Assembly (NCBI GenBank): GCA_007115975.1
Contig: SKJJ01000171.1
Coordinates: 1 to 42,988, forward strand
Source: Chitinispirillum sp.
Lineage (GTDB): Bacteria > Fibrobacterota > Chitinivibrionia > Chitinivibrionales > Chitinispirillaceae
Direction: 5' to 3'
DNA: 42,988 nt
Shown here one piece after another: positions 15,486 through 24,892 of this stretch. Both the position numbers and the translations under genes were made by a program. The first letter of the stretch is position 1; the number at the start of each line of letters is the position of its first letter. The notes beneath the pieces are model-generated. The model was not told the DNA's origin, did not search any database, and worked only from the letters and a program-made list of their open reading frames with translations.

Positions 15486-17138
15486 TTAGTGGTTGTTGTA
15501 ATCACCTAAAAAACATGCACTTGTGGCTGCCATTAACGGCAGCCCTTTTTTGTTTTCGCCGCTCAACTCCATACGCAGATAACACTCTTTGGGCAGTTTT
15601 TCCACAGAAAAACACTCTGTAATCGTAAGTTCCTGTGTTGGATACTGTTTGGAAAAAACCACCTCTTCTTCACTGCTTTCTGGTTTTCCGCATAACACCC
15701 TGATCTCTTCTATCGTACCGATCTCTTCGGTAGTTGAGGCAAGAACATAGAGGCTTTTAAGTGATGATAAAAGGGAAGTAGTTGATATTACAGAGTCTTC
15801 CGCAGATTCAGAACCGCTGATGCAAGCAAAGGGGCCGTTTGTTACGAACGTTTTCCCTGCCCGCAGTGCACCGATAATTTCGTTCTGTGTGCTCCGTTTA
15901 CCGTACACTCCGGTGCGTGCATGGCCCATAAACCGTTGATTATCTTCATGAATTTTAAGGAATGGCTGTGCAATTGCGCGGTATCGGTTAAAATCCCCGT
16001 GGGAGTCGTTTCCGGCAAGGAGGGGTAATCGGTAGCCTTCCTGTAGAGCTTTTATCCATAAGGTTTTACCCCTTTTCCAGGAGCCTAAAAGAGTGCCGTT
16101 CAGCGCCTGAACACCTTCAATGCCACTCTTCAGGTCTTTGAGACTCCATTTGCCTCTGTGTAGTAACACCTTCTGAAGCAATGAGCAGTTTGCGCCGGGA
16201 TGTGCTGCATAGGGGTAGCCTCCTTGGCGAACGATTTCAGTAACTGCCTGATTTATTGTAAATTGCTCTTTGAAAAAGCGGTTTTTCCGTGCTCCGTCCA
16301 GTGTGCCGGGAATAAAACCCGTGGTACCAAGAGCACAGAGATGGACAACCTCGGAGTTTGAATTGAGGCACGATACCTCTTCACCCTGGAGCATAACAGA
16401 GTTAAATGAGCCTGCGTTGAATGTTTCATCGTAACTTTTCCACATGCTAAGTGATTGATCCTGTTTGAGATAATCATCCTTATCACAGGCAAGGTCATAG
16501 GAGTGATCGGTCAGGGCCACAAAATCAATTCCACTGCTTGCAGCTACCCTGTCTATAATTTCCAGTGGGGGACCGAACTCCACATGACTGCGGGAAAATT
16601 GGGAGTGACAGTGCATATCACCATACGTGCAGAGATCTCTTCCCGGCAGATATGTGTCTGATACGTAGCAATTAAAGGAGAGTTTGGAACTTGTCCGCAG
16701 GTTGTCATTGAGCACGGTTAGTAGATCCCCTGATTGTAGGCCGTTCTTCATTTTTCTGTAATCGAGACGGGCATTTATCAGAATCTCCCCCTGAGGCAGG
16801 CATCTACGCTCAATTGGGATGCACCATGCACGGCATTGACTTTTCAGGGGATGGTCAAGCTCATACTGTTCAATCTCCTCTATTTTGTGCAGTACTGGTG
16901 ATGTGCCGGCCTGTGAAACAGTGACCGATACTGTTTGCGGTATTATAGGGTAGTGGTGAATATCATTTGCCAGCAGAATCAGGGGTAGATCCTGCTGGGG
17001 GTCGAGGCGCCTTGGCATATCGAAAATGATCTCCGGCTCCCTTTTAAACAGAAGGCTTGGGAAGCCGCGGAAGAACCTGAAGTGGGTCTCTGCATAGAGA
17101 GCCAGGGGAAGCAGTTCGATCAGTTTGTCACAACTCAT
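15486..17138 (-). CDS. PHP-domain metal-dependent phosphoesterase (CehA/McbA-like)
   Basis: This 550-residue protein has an N-terminal region of about 170 residues without a recognised fold, then a PHP metallohydrolase domain. The metal-binding motifs are in order: DMHCHSQFS (about 175-182), ALTDHSYD (about 208-215), GEEVSC, YAAHPG and AGNDSHGDFN. The last motif plus GKTFVTNGPFA is usual in the CehA/McbA-like branch. That branch includes hydrolases acting on phosphate or carbamate esters; the substrate here is unknown. No signal peptide is seen. The 3' end is only 2 bases from the convergent flgI stop, and its last codons contain the flg operon terminator. Confidence 0.8.
   Translation of the reverse strand: MSCDKLIELLPLALYAETHFRFFRGFPSLLFKREPEIIFDMPRRLDPQQDLPLILLANDIHHYPIIPQTVSVTVSQAGTSPVLHKIEEIEQYELDHPLKSQCRAWCIPIERRCLPQGEILINARLDYRKMKNGLQSGDLLTVLNDNLRTSSKLSFNCYVSDTYLPGRDLCTYGDMHCHSQFSRSHVEFGPPLEIIDRVAASSGIDFVALTDHSYDLACDKDDYLKQDQSLSMWKSYDETFNAGSFNSVMLQGEEVSCLNSNSEVVHLCALGTTGFIPGTLDGARKNRFFKEQFTINQAVTEIVRQGGYPYAAHPGANCSLLQKVLLHRGKWSLKDLKSGIEGVQALNGTLLGSWKRGKTLWIKALQEGYRLPLLAGNDSHGDFNRYRAIAQPFLKIHEDNQRFMGHARTGVYGKRSTQNEIIGALRAGKTFVTNGPFACISGSESAEDSVISTTSLLSSLKSLYVLASTTEEIGTIEEIRVLCGKPESSEEEVVFSKQYPTQELTITECFSVEKLPKECYLRMELSGENKKGLPLMAATSACFLGDYNNH
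15525..15556 (+). terminator. intrinsic terminator of the flg operon, inside the PHP coding end
   Basis: GGCTGCC (15525-15531) and GGCAGCC (15538-15544) form a perfect 7-bp GC-rich stem with a 6-base loop, followed by CTTTTTTGTTTT. It ends plus-strand transcripts about 45 bases after flgI. The same bases encode the residues G-L-P-L-M-A-A near the C-terminus of the convergent PHP protein. Confidence 0.88.
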
Positions 17139-17664
17139 TTACAATTAATCCGGTTGAAGATTGAGGAGAAACAGTACGAATAGTTCCGACTCCCGATGAG
17201 CGTAGTGGTTTTAGGGTCAAACACTGCAAAACAAAATAGTATGTGCGTCGGGGAGTTTACCGGTGGAAGCAACATTGCGGTATTATAGTTGGTTAAACCA
17301 TTGGGACTTAGGAATAATATGACAACTATATTATTTTATGAGTATAACAATGGTGGTCATTTTGGAGCCGGTAGCTACCTGGTTTTTTTTCGAATTAATC
17401 ATCGGAGAAAACCCCGCCATTCCAGCGAAGAGGGAATAGCGCCTGTGTTCAACTTTTCCAGGATGGATGCCCGATAAAGCAGCTCGGGTATAACGGGAAT
17501 GGGTTATTCTAACTATATGCTAATCAATTAACTCCGGTATACTATTTGCACCATACTATGAGGGCTCTTATTCCACACAAAATGAATAATTGCCGCAGAC
17601 AGGATAATCTCCTAAGAATGCATACAAGTAATAACAGAAGATTCTTTTGGTTGGCGGGGAGCTG
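17139..17664. other. 526-base divergent intergenic region
   Basis: This lies between the PHP gene (leftward) and tamB (rightward). It holds an imperfect 10-bp stem (ACTCCCGATG 17189-17198 against CGTC-G-GGGAGT 17246-17256) enclosing a smaller hairpin. It also holds a terminator-like palindrome with eight Ts (17368-17390). A 62-codon frame at 17289-17477 has no family resemblance and is not called. The tamB promoter should be in the last 150 bases but was not identified with confidence. Confidence 0.4.
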
Positions 17665-20600
17665 ATGAAGGCCAGGCGTTTTGTTATTTGGACTACGATC
17701 GGGGCTGCTATCACTCTTTTGTCCGCCGCGTTTCTAAGCCTTACCACCTACTATATGCTCCAGCTTCCCTCCGTTCAGCAACGGGTGCTTCGGTTTGCTG
17801 AATCGAGCCTTGATGAACTGCTTGTTGGTGAATTTTCAGTAGATCGGGTTGAAGCTGATCTGTTCAGGCGAATCGATCTGTACGGTATCCGTGCCACGGG
17901 TGAGCAGTACGGGGATTCTGTCTATATTGAGCACTTAACTGTCAGGTACTCCCTTCTGCCGCTTTTAAGAAAACGTATAATAGTTCGCTCCGTTGATGTG
18001 TATGGTCTATCTGCTTATGCTGTTTTTATGGAGGATGAATTTATTTTGCCGGTGTTACCAATCCTTCAGCACCAAAACGATCAAAGCACCGAAGATGGCC
18101 ATGGTTTATGGGATACACAGATCGGTACTGTTACTGTCCATTCCTTTAATGCCGCATACAGAATGGCTCCTATGTATGCAACTCTTCAGGGGGCAACGGC
18201 ACAAGCCGAATTTCATCAGCTGGATTCTTTCAGCATTACATTGAAGGTGCCAAAAGCCGCCTACGAAAGCCCCTGGTGGAATGGTAGTCTGGAAAACATT
18301 ACCGGCAGTGGAATTGTTACCTGGGAGTATCTGGAACTGGACCGGTTTTCTGTTAGTGGTTCAGGTTCTCATATAGAGGGCGCCGGGCGTGTGGCTTATT
18401 TTCCTGATGGTAACTGGGACCTATCTGCTGAGTATGCAACAACACTTGACCCGTTGCCAATCATTTACCGCTCTGTTCCGGAACTTGAGGCCAGGGGACG
18501 GTTTGATGGTACAGTCTCTTTGCGTGGAACGCTTGATGAACCGCGGATTGATCTGACAATGCGGGGTGGCACTGTTCATTACCAGGGACATCAGATCGAC
18601 TCTCTAAGTCTCAAAGGACACTACGGGGCTCAAAATCTCTTAAAGGTAGAGTCTGGTGTCTATTCTCCTCTCGGTCAGATGCATTTTACCTCTTCGTTAC
18701 ATATCGACTCCCTCATGAGTAATCCTTCCTTTGGCAAATACTCCATGAGAGCACAAATGAATGATCTGGATATGATCAGGATTAAGACCATGCTGGGCAT
18801 AGAACGCAATCTTCCCGGAGAGACAGGGAGTGTTACAATCAGTGCCGGTGGTGCAAATATCGAAAACATTCCTCACTCAATGGAACTGTCTGCATCCATA
18901 ACGGGAGGAGTGGTGACCCTAAATCCACTGCAACTGCACGGCATCATCAATAATTCCGACTGGGAGATTGCAGGTTCTATCGGGGGCAATACTCTCAGTG
19001 GCAAAGGGGTGGTGGCTGACCCTGACAACCAGGCTGTTTCAGGGATGTTGTATGCAGATCTCAGAGAGCCTTATCTTATTTCTGGTTATTTAACTGGTGA
19101 GAATGTTCTGGGTTCTCTTACATCTGCTATAGCCCTCAGCGGCAATTTGTTTAATCCTGATCTGGAAATTGAGCTTATCAGTGACAGCTTATCCTGGGGA
19201 AACAGCTCTGCCAGGAATATGAACGCAACAGCAAAAATCAGTAACGGAGCCGTTTTTATCGACAGTGCGCGGGTGTCTGGATTAGCTGACCTGAGGCATA
19301 TTTCTCCCTATTTTGCCATAGAGGGCGCTGCCGGGACGGTAGAATTCGATGCGCAGTTTGCTGGTGAGCTTCTTAAACCCACTCTATTCGCCTCAATAGA
19401 GGGCAGGGATCTGCAGCACCAGCAACTTTCCGTTGACACTACATCAGGGGCTCTCACCCTTACAGGTGACACACTTCGTTGGCACGATTTTACGATTACC
19501 AGCAACAATTCATCGATTATCAGCAATGGTGAGGTTACTATTACCACTGATTTGGCCGGATTTGTCAGCTCACGAATCGAGATTTTTGATGGATCAGAGT
19601 GGGTTGAGAGTGGTCGTCTGGCACTTGTGGGAAGAATAAGAGAGGATTCGGTTCAGGCAAACTATTCGGTGACCGATTTCGATATCGCCTCTGCTGGTGA
19701 TTGGGTGGAGTTTGAAAATCAATTTTCCGGTAAAATGAGCTCGTCTGGTTTTTTGGAGGGGTCGCTGGGTAATCCGTACGCTGTTTTCGGCATTAATTTG
19801 AGTGAGTTAATGGTGGATGGAAAAAGGTTAGGGGGAGTGGAGGGGCGTTTTGTTATCGCTGATTCTCTTCTCAGTGGTGAGGCCCGTTTATCGGAAAAAC
19901 GTTTTTCTGCAATGAATGTCTCTTTTTTGTGTAGTTTGGCACTCTCTCCGGCAAGAAACTGGAGCCTGGATAAAAGCCGGACTTCAAAAGTGAATGTGGG
20001 AGGTGAATCCCTGGAATTGTCGTGGCTTGGAAACATTCTTGGTGATGATATTGATGCTGAGGGGCCGCTGAGATTTGACATGGATATGAATAACAGCGCT
20101 GGTGACTGGGATTTAGCCGGTAGTTTGCATCTCCACAGCGGCAAGGTAACGTTCAATCCCGAAGAGATCGAAATCGCTCAAATAGAGGTTGAGGCCGACT
20201 TGGTTGGTTCTGTTGAGCAGCCTCGTATCAATTTCTCTGTAAAAACAGGGCAACTCTCAACTCCTCAGGGCAAGATCATGCGTTCGGTTGTTATGGGGCA
20301 CTCGGTATACGATACCCTGCAGATTGATTCTATACGCTTTGAATTTCAGGATGAGGGGATCGTGAGTGCAAATTGCAGAATACCCTATAATGTAATCGAC
20401 TCGATTCTTACAAAAAAGGGGTTGAGTGGTGAGTATGTGGTTGAGAATTTTCCCATTGTCATGCTCTCTCCCTTTTTACCCGATTACGCACTGACACAGG
20501 GAGTGATCAGCAGCAGAGGCAGTGTGGATGTGCTTGGTGGCAGACCGCTTGTTACCGGTTCCTTATCGGTTGAGGGTGCCCGGCTCGATCTTCCGGACAT

Positions 20601-21711
20601 TAGCCCCCGTATTGAGTCGATAAATGTCGAGGCATTGCTTAGAGAAAATCAGATACAGGTACAAAGTTTAGCGGCAAGATGGGGCAATGGCCGATTGCGG
20701 GGCAGTGGGACAACGGATTGGGATCTCGATGGTTTACGCAGACTGAATCTCAATGTCCGTGCAGATAATCTTGAGTTTGAACTTCCCGAAGTTGTACAGG
20801 TCGGTATTGAATCAGCAGACATCAGAATTACCGACCGTGCAAGTGGTTACCTGATTTCCGGCAAAGCCGTCATGGGGCAAACTCGTTATATACGAGATAT
20901 ACGGGTTACCGAGTTAATTCAACAGATTCAGGTTAGTGGTAGAATTGAGCGGGAGCCCGATCCGCTGCTTCAATCCATGCAGCTGAGAATGGATGTTGAT
21001 CTGGCCAATAATTTCAAGGTAGATATGAATATCGGCAGAATCGATCTGGATGGAAGAATCACTGTGGGGGGGAATGTGGCTGAGCCTGGTATTGCAGGAG
21101 AGATAAAGGCTATTGACGGCTACCTGCTCTATCTTGACAGAAGATTTCGGGTAACTGAAGGGGGCCTTTTCAACGCAGATGCGCTCGTGCTTAATCCCAA
21201 CCTGAATTTAAAGGCACAAACAGACGTCCTGGCCTACTCCCTGGAAAAAGCCAGTACTCTTTACACTATACACATGAGTGTTACCGGCACTCTGGAGGAG
21301 CCCATAGTACGGTTCTCTTCGGAACCATTTTTAAATGAACTTGATATTGTAAGTGTACTTACTCTCGGGCAGACTTTTGGTTCTGTTGGCTCTGATATCG
21401 GCGACAGGCTAAGAGTATTCGCTACCCAGCAGCTGACCGGATTTGGTGCAAGGAGACTGGAGCAGCTTCTGGGCCTTGACCGGATCGACATTACCGGAGA
21501 TATACTGGGCGGTGAGGATGCCGGGGCACGGGTTAGTATTACCAAAAGATTGTCCAACCGCCTGATGGTTACCTATGAGACGCCCTTTGAGAATATTGTC
21601 GAAGGTAAAATGACTGCTCACTACAGATTAACGCCCAATATATATCTTGAGGGACAGGCAACCACTCATGGGGATAATGGAATCGACCTGATATTCAGAT
21701 TCAGCAGGTAG
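17665..21711 (+). CDS. tamB: TamB-family envelope assembly / inter-membrane protein
   Basis: TamB-family proteins are anchored in the inner membrane and span the periplasm as a long hydrophobic beta-groove. They assist outer-membrane protein assembly and/or phospholipid transport. The protein has 1348 residues from the ATG at 17665. That ATG has GGGG just upstream; a TTG six codons earlier is less likely. An N-terminal membrane helix (about 10-32) is followed by more than 1000 residues of repetitive beta-strand sequence. The conserved C-terminal DUF490 domain holds GRITVGGNVAEPGIAGEI, GTLEEPIVRFSSEPFLNE and SVLTLGQ. The C-terminus ends in an amphipathic strand (IDLIFRFSR). tamA follows after 4 bases, so the two are one operon. 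Confidence 0.88.
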   Translation: MKARRFVIWTTIGAAITLLSAAFLSLTTYYMLQLPSVQQRVLRFAESSLDELLVGEFSVDRVEADLFRRIDLYGIRATGEQYGDSVYIEHLTVRYSLLPLLRKRIIVRSVDVYGLSAYAVFMEDEFILPVLPILQHQNDQSTEDGHGLWDTQIGTVTVHSFNAAYRMAPMYATLQGATAQAEFHQLDSFSITLKVPKAAYESPWWNGSLENITGSGIVTWEYLELDRFSVSGSGSHIEGAGRVAYFPDGNWDLSAEYATTLDPLPIIYRSVPELEARGRFDGTVSLRGTLDEPRIDLTMRGGTVHYQGHQIDSLSLKGHYGAQNLLKVESGVYSPLGQMHFTSSLHIDSLMSNPSFGKYSMRAQMNDLDMIRIKTMLGIERNLPGETGSVTISAGGANIENIPHSMELSASITGGVVTLNPLQLHGIINNSDWEIAGSIGGNTLSGKGVVADPDNQAVSGMLYADLREPYLISGYLTGENVLGSLTSAIALSGNLFNPDLEIELISDSLSWGNSSARNMNATAKISNGAVFIDSARVSGLADLRHISPYFAIEGAAGTVEFDAQFAGELLKPTLFASIEGRDLQHQQLSVDTTSGALTLTGDTLRWHDFTITSNNSSIISNGEVTITTDLAGFVSSRIEIFDGSEWVESGRLALVGRIREDSVQANYSVTDFDIASAGDWVEFENQFSGKMSSSGFLEGSLGNPYAVFGINLSELMVDGKRLGGVEGRFVIADSLLSGEARLSEKRFSAMNVSFLCSLALSPARNWSLDKSRTSKVNVGGESLELSWLGNILGDDIDAEGPLRFDMDMNNSAGDWDLAGSLHLHSGKVTFNPEEIEIAQIEVEADLVGSVEQPRINFSVKTGQLSTPQGKIMRSVVMGHSVYDTLQIDSIRFEFQDEGIVSANCRIPYNVIDSILTKKGLSGEYVVENFPIVMLSPFLPDYALTQGVISSRGSVDVLGGRPLVTGSLSVEGARLDLPDISPRIESINVEALLRENQIQVQSLAARWGNGRLRGSGTTDWDLDGLRRLNLNVRADNLEFELPEVVQVGIESADIRITDRASGYLISGKAVMGQTRYIRDIRVTELIQQIQVSGRIEREPDPLLQSMQLRMDVDLANNFKVDMNIGRIDLDGRITVGGNVAEPGIAGEIKAIDGYLLYLDRRFRVTEGGLFNADALVLNPNLNLKAQTDVLAYSLEKASTLYTIHMSVTGTLEEPIVRFSSEPFLNELDIVSVLTLGQTFGSVGSDIGDRLRVFATQQLTGFGARRLEQLLGLDRIDITGDILGGEDAGARVSITKRLSNRLMVTYETPFENIVEGKMTAHYRLTPNIYLEGQATTHGDNGIDLIFRFSR

Positions 21712-21715
21712 TATT

Positions 21716-23551
21716 ATGAAAAAAGCATCAAAAAAAATCCAGATCTGCCTGTATCTCTGTATTCTGATGGTAGTATCTATTGTGATACCGCTTCAGGCAG
21801 AGCTGCGGGTAAGAGATGTGCAATTTTCAGGTAACGATTTTTTTAGCAAAAGAGAACTTTTGAGCGTGATGGAGCTTACTCCCCGATGGCCATTCAACCG
21901 CATCCGATTTACCGATTTCAGATTGCGTTCCGACATTGAAATCCTGCGGTCATTATATCTAAACGAAGGGTTTCGAGAGGTATATGTCAGCAGAACTCTT
22001 GAGGTGGACACCGCCAGAGGCACCGTAAGAATCGAAATTGAAATCCAAGAGGGAGCACGTACGCATATTGAAGAGGTCTCTCTTAAATCCTATAAAGGTA
22101 TTCTTGATCCTTCGGTATTGAATGACCTCAACAGTGTCGCAGGTGCACCGTTGAGAAACTCGTCGGTTAACAGAGATATACAGAAACTGAAACAGATTTT
22201 AGGACAGAAAGGGTACCTTGAAGTTTCTGTGAAAGCTGATATACGGTATGACAGAGCTTTAAATCTGGCAGAGGTGACTTATACTATCACTGAGGGACCC
22301 TTGATTATCGTTGAAAGAATTGACATTAAAGGGCACAGTGGTCTTCGGGACAGAGTGATTAATCGCGAAATTGTGTTTGATAAAGGTGATACGCTAATAA
22401 TTGATGCTCTGCGCCGATCTGAAAGAAGACTGTACAGGACAGGCCTTTTAAGCACTGTTCACATTCAGTATCTGTTACCTGATACCACTGAGCAGAGATA
22501 CTTTCTACCCGATAGCAACTATGCGGTAGCAGTGAATGTGAACGAAGCGGATTTTCTTAGAGTTCAGGCAGGTGTTGGCTATGGGACAGAGGATGGGTTT
22601 CGCGCATCGGCAACTAGTTCATACCACAATTTGTTTCGGTTAGGACATCGGATAAGTATTGCCGGTGCACTGTCGCAAAAAAAACAGGGGATAGAGTCGG
22701 TGTACTCATTTCCCTGGTTATACCAGATACCGTTGTTTTTTGACACAAAAGCTTATTTCAACCGATACAATGAACCGGAGATCTATCAAGGTGTTTTCAA
22801 TGGATTGCGATTTGATCTGGGACACCGTACCGATTTTGATCTTCAGTTTCAAACCTGGGCCAAGTGGGAACATGTTCGTTGGGTTAAAGCTCCCGTAGAT
22901 GTGGATATGCCCTCTGAGATTCCAACAAATCCTACCCAGAGCATTGGATTGAGTATTAGTCATGACAAACGCAATGATCTGTTTAATCCTACAAACGGAA
23001 CATTGCTGCTATTGCAAAATCAACTGGCAGGTCTCTTTGATCGCAGCTCCAACCAGTTTTTAAAAATCGAGTTTGATGCAAGATTGTATAACAGTTACCG
23101 GTCCAGGCTGTTTTTCTCATCTGCACTACGGGGTGGATGGGTACACCCCTATGGAAGAAGTTTGGAAAGTGGTGTACCTGTTCAGGAAAAATTTGTCTCC
23201 GGGGGTGCCCGCTCGGTCAGAGGTTTCAAGGAAAATCATCTTGCTGTGCAGTCAAGTGGTGACCCCTTTACAGGCAATTTCTATCTGGTTGCCAATGTTA
23301 TGGATTTCCGTTTTCCGCTGTTTGGGTGGTTTGAAGGCGCACTGTTTCTGGATGCCGGTTATGTGTGGAGGGATCTTGATGAAATGGATGGGATTAATGG
23401 TCTTATTGATGATCTGCGCTGGAGTGCCGGACCGGGACTCAGAATCAATACCCCACTTATGGTTGTGCGTACCGATGTAGGTTTTAAGCTCGACAAAAGA
23501 GATGGCGAAAGGAGGTGGGAGATTCACCTGGACTTAGGGCAACCTTTTTAG
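21716..23551 (+). CDS. tamA: TamA/BamA-family Omp85 outer-membrane protein
   Basis: This 611-residue Omp85 protein has a signal peptide (about 1-28) and about three POTRA domains (about 30-95, 105-180 and 183-258; ELRVRDVQFSGNDFFSKREL opens the first). A 16-strand barrel fills the remainder. The family-defining VRGF tetrad of loop 6 is present (GGARSVRGFKEN), and the C-terminal residue is Phe (LGQPF), the barrel-targeting signal. Three POTRAs and the adjacent tamB point to TamA rather than BamA, which usually has five. Gene order is tamB-tamA, the reverse of E. coli. It would form the outer-membrane end of the translocation and assembly module. Confidence 0.85.
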   Translation: MKKASKKIQICLYLCILMVVSIVIPLQAELRVRDVQFSGNDFFSKRELLSVMELTPRWPFNRIRFTDFRLRSDIEILRSLYLNEGFREVYVSRTLEVDTARGTVRIEIEIQEGARTHIEEVSLKSYKGILDPSVLNDLNSVAGAPLRNSSVNRDIQKLKQILGQKGYLEVSVKADIRYDRALNLAEVTYTITEGPLIIVERIDIKGHSGLRDRVINREIVFDKGDTLIIDALRRSERRLYRTGLLSTVHIQYLLPDTTEQRYFLPDSNYAVAVNVNEADFLRVQAGVGYGTEDGFRASATSSYHNLFRLGHRISIAGALSQKKQGIESVYSFPWLYQIPLFFDTKAYFNRYNEPEIYQGVFNGLRFDLGHRTDFDLQFQTWAKWEHVRWVKAPVDVDMPSEIPTNPTQSIGLSISHDKRNDLFNPTNGTLLLLQNQLAGLFDRSSNQFLKIEFDARLYNSYRSRLFFSSALRGGWVHPYGRSLESGVPVQEKFVSGGARSVRGFKENHLAVQSSGDPFTGNFYLVANVMDFRFPLFGWFEGALFLDAGYVWRDLDEMDGINGLIDDLRWSAGPGLRINTPLMVVRTDVGFKLDKRDGERRWEIHLDLGQPF

Positions 23552-23758
23552 CTGTCTCTTCAGGATGTTTTCCATGGAATAGGGGGGAGAAGCTAAAGCA
23601 CATATTGATTTAGTTGCAAGAAGCAGGTCCCTGCCAGCCCTCAGTAGGAATACTTCGGGAGGGGGACGGGAGTATTCAGAAACAGACCCGATTAAAAAAA
23701 AACAGCGGTGATTGGTGATCATTTTTTACCCAAAGATCTTTTGAGGACTAATTTAACC

Positions 23759-24562
23759 CTACTTTTTTCTGCGCCTCATGCTGAATTTTTTTTGTATAGC
23801 CGCGGAACCAAGTAAAGCCGGCATAGTTTGTTTTTCCCACCTTATCCACTCATTGTAATACTCATACCTCTTCTCCGCTCTCTTAAACTCTGTTCCGTGA
23901 ACAACTCTTCTGCCATTTTTTATAAACGAAGGTATGGCAATATGCAGCATTTCGTGGTACATAAGTCCCTCAATAACAAAACGGGGGATAACCTCAGAAT
24001 TGTACACACCGGCTATTGTGATCAGGTTGAATGTGCGGCCTTCAGGGTCCTGACGAGTTGTATAGTATGAGGTCCTTGAGTGCCGCTGCCCCCATCTCAG
24101 AGAGGCTTCTAAACGGTTCTGAAAGTATTGGTTGTTGACAGATTGAAACAGCTCTTTCAAATCATATTTTACACCTCTTGTTTGGTTTTCATACAAGGTA
24201 GGGTTTACAGTGCCGACTTTGGGTATCGGTGAAATATGGCAAATATAGGCTCTGATTATTTTTTCAAGCTCCCTTTTTATCATCGGGTAATCACCGCTTT
24301 TTCTCTCTTTTTTAAAATGGGGGAGCAGGGCCCATTGGTGTAGTGCTTCTGTTATTTGCACTGGTGCGTTACGAAGGTACTCCGGGACGGTCAAAGTCCG
24401 TTTGCCATCTTTAGCAGCAACTCTCCAACCTTTTTTTAATCGTTTGCTGTAGTTTATCTCAAGATCTTTTTCTTTGGGCTTGAAGAGTGAGGTAATAAAA
24501 GAGCTCTGAATAGGTATTTTCATAGATCCAGAAGGTATATCGTTGCTGTTTTTGGGTGGCAT
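23759..24562 (-). CDS. SprT-like zinc metallopeptidase domain protein
   Basis: This 267-residue protein has a zinc-metallopeptidase signature HEMLH (203-207) and a downstream His in VVHGTEFKRAE (222). That is the arrangement of SprT/Spartan-like domains. The preceding segment LKELFQSVNNQYFQNRLEASLRWG is the characteristic SprT-like lead-in. About 120 residues of basic N-terminal sequence and a very basic tail (KKFSMRRRKK) suggest nucleic-acid contact. Spartan proteins cleave DNA-protein crosslinks, but the role of bacterial members is not settled. The start at 24562 lacks a clear Shine-Dalgarno; the ATG at residue 14 is an alternative. Confidence 0.75.
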   Translation of the reverse strand: MPPKNSNDIPSGSMKIPIQSSFITSLFKPKEKDLEINYSKRLKKGWRVAAKDGKRTLTVPEYLRNAPVQITEALHQWALLPHFKKERKSGDYPMIKRELEKIIRAYICHISPIPKVGTVNPTLYENQTRGVKYDLKELFQSVNNQYFQNRLEASLRWGQRHSRTSYYTTRQDPEGRTFNLITIAGVYNSEVIPRFVIEGLMYHEMLHIAIPSFIKNGRRVVHGTEFKRAEKRYEYYNEWIRWEKQTMPALLGSAAIQKKFSMRRRKK

Positions 24563-24892
24563 TGGTTATAATCTCAGTCGTAATAATTGAGATGGAACAA
24601 TTGTGTTAAAAGATAGCATTCGGCGATTTCATGAGTCACTGATTTTTTGTACTATTAGGATTTAATCTAAAGCTTAATTCAGACGATACATTGACATAAA
24701 CAAAGTACCATTTTGCACCCGAGACCGCTCAACCACCTCAGTGGCGAAAAAACGCCATCTTTCTCATCAAGATTAGTTGCATCATAATATATACTGTTTA
24801 TATATTAGAAAATTACAGTTTACACCGTTTTTTCAAAATTTCTAACTGTACCGGTTACATTAAATTTTGAGCATACAAAAAATGGAGGCTTC
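24563..24892. other. 330-base region upstream of the EF-G-like gene
   Basis: This is AT-rich. It contains a perfect TTGACA (24691-24696) without a matching -10, a small hairpin TGGCG-A6-CGCCA (24742-24757), and a weak promoter candidate (TTGCAT 24777-24782, 18-base spacer, TATATT 24801-24806). No gene is supported. Confidence 0.4.

Noticed and set aside
17289-17477. 62-codon open frame upstream of tamB
   Set aside because: No family resemblance or sustained coding character, and only a weak AGGA before an internal ATG.
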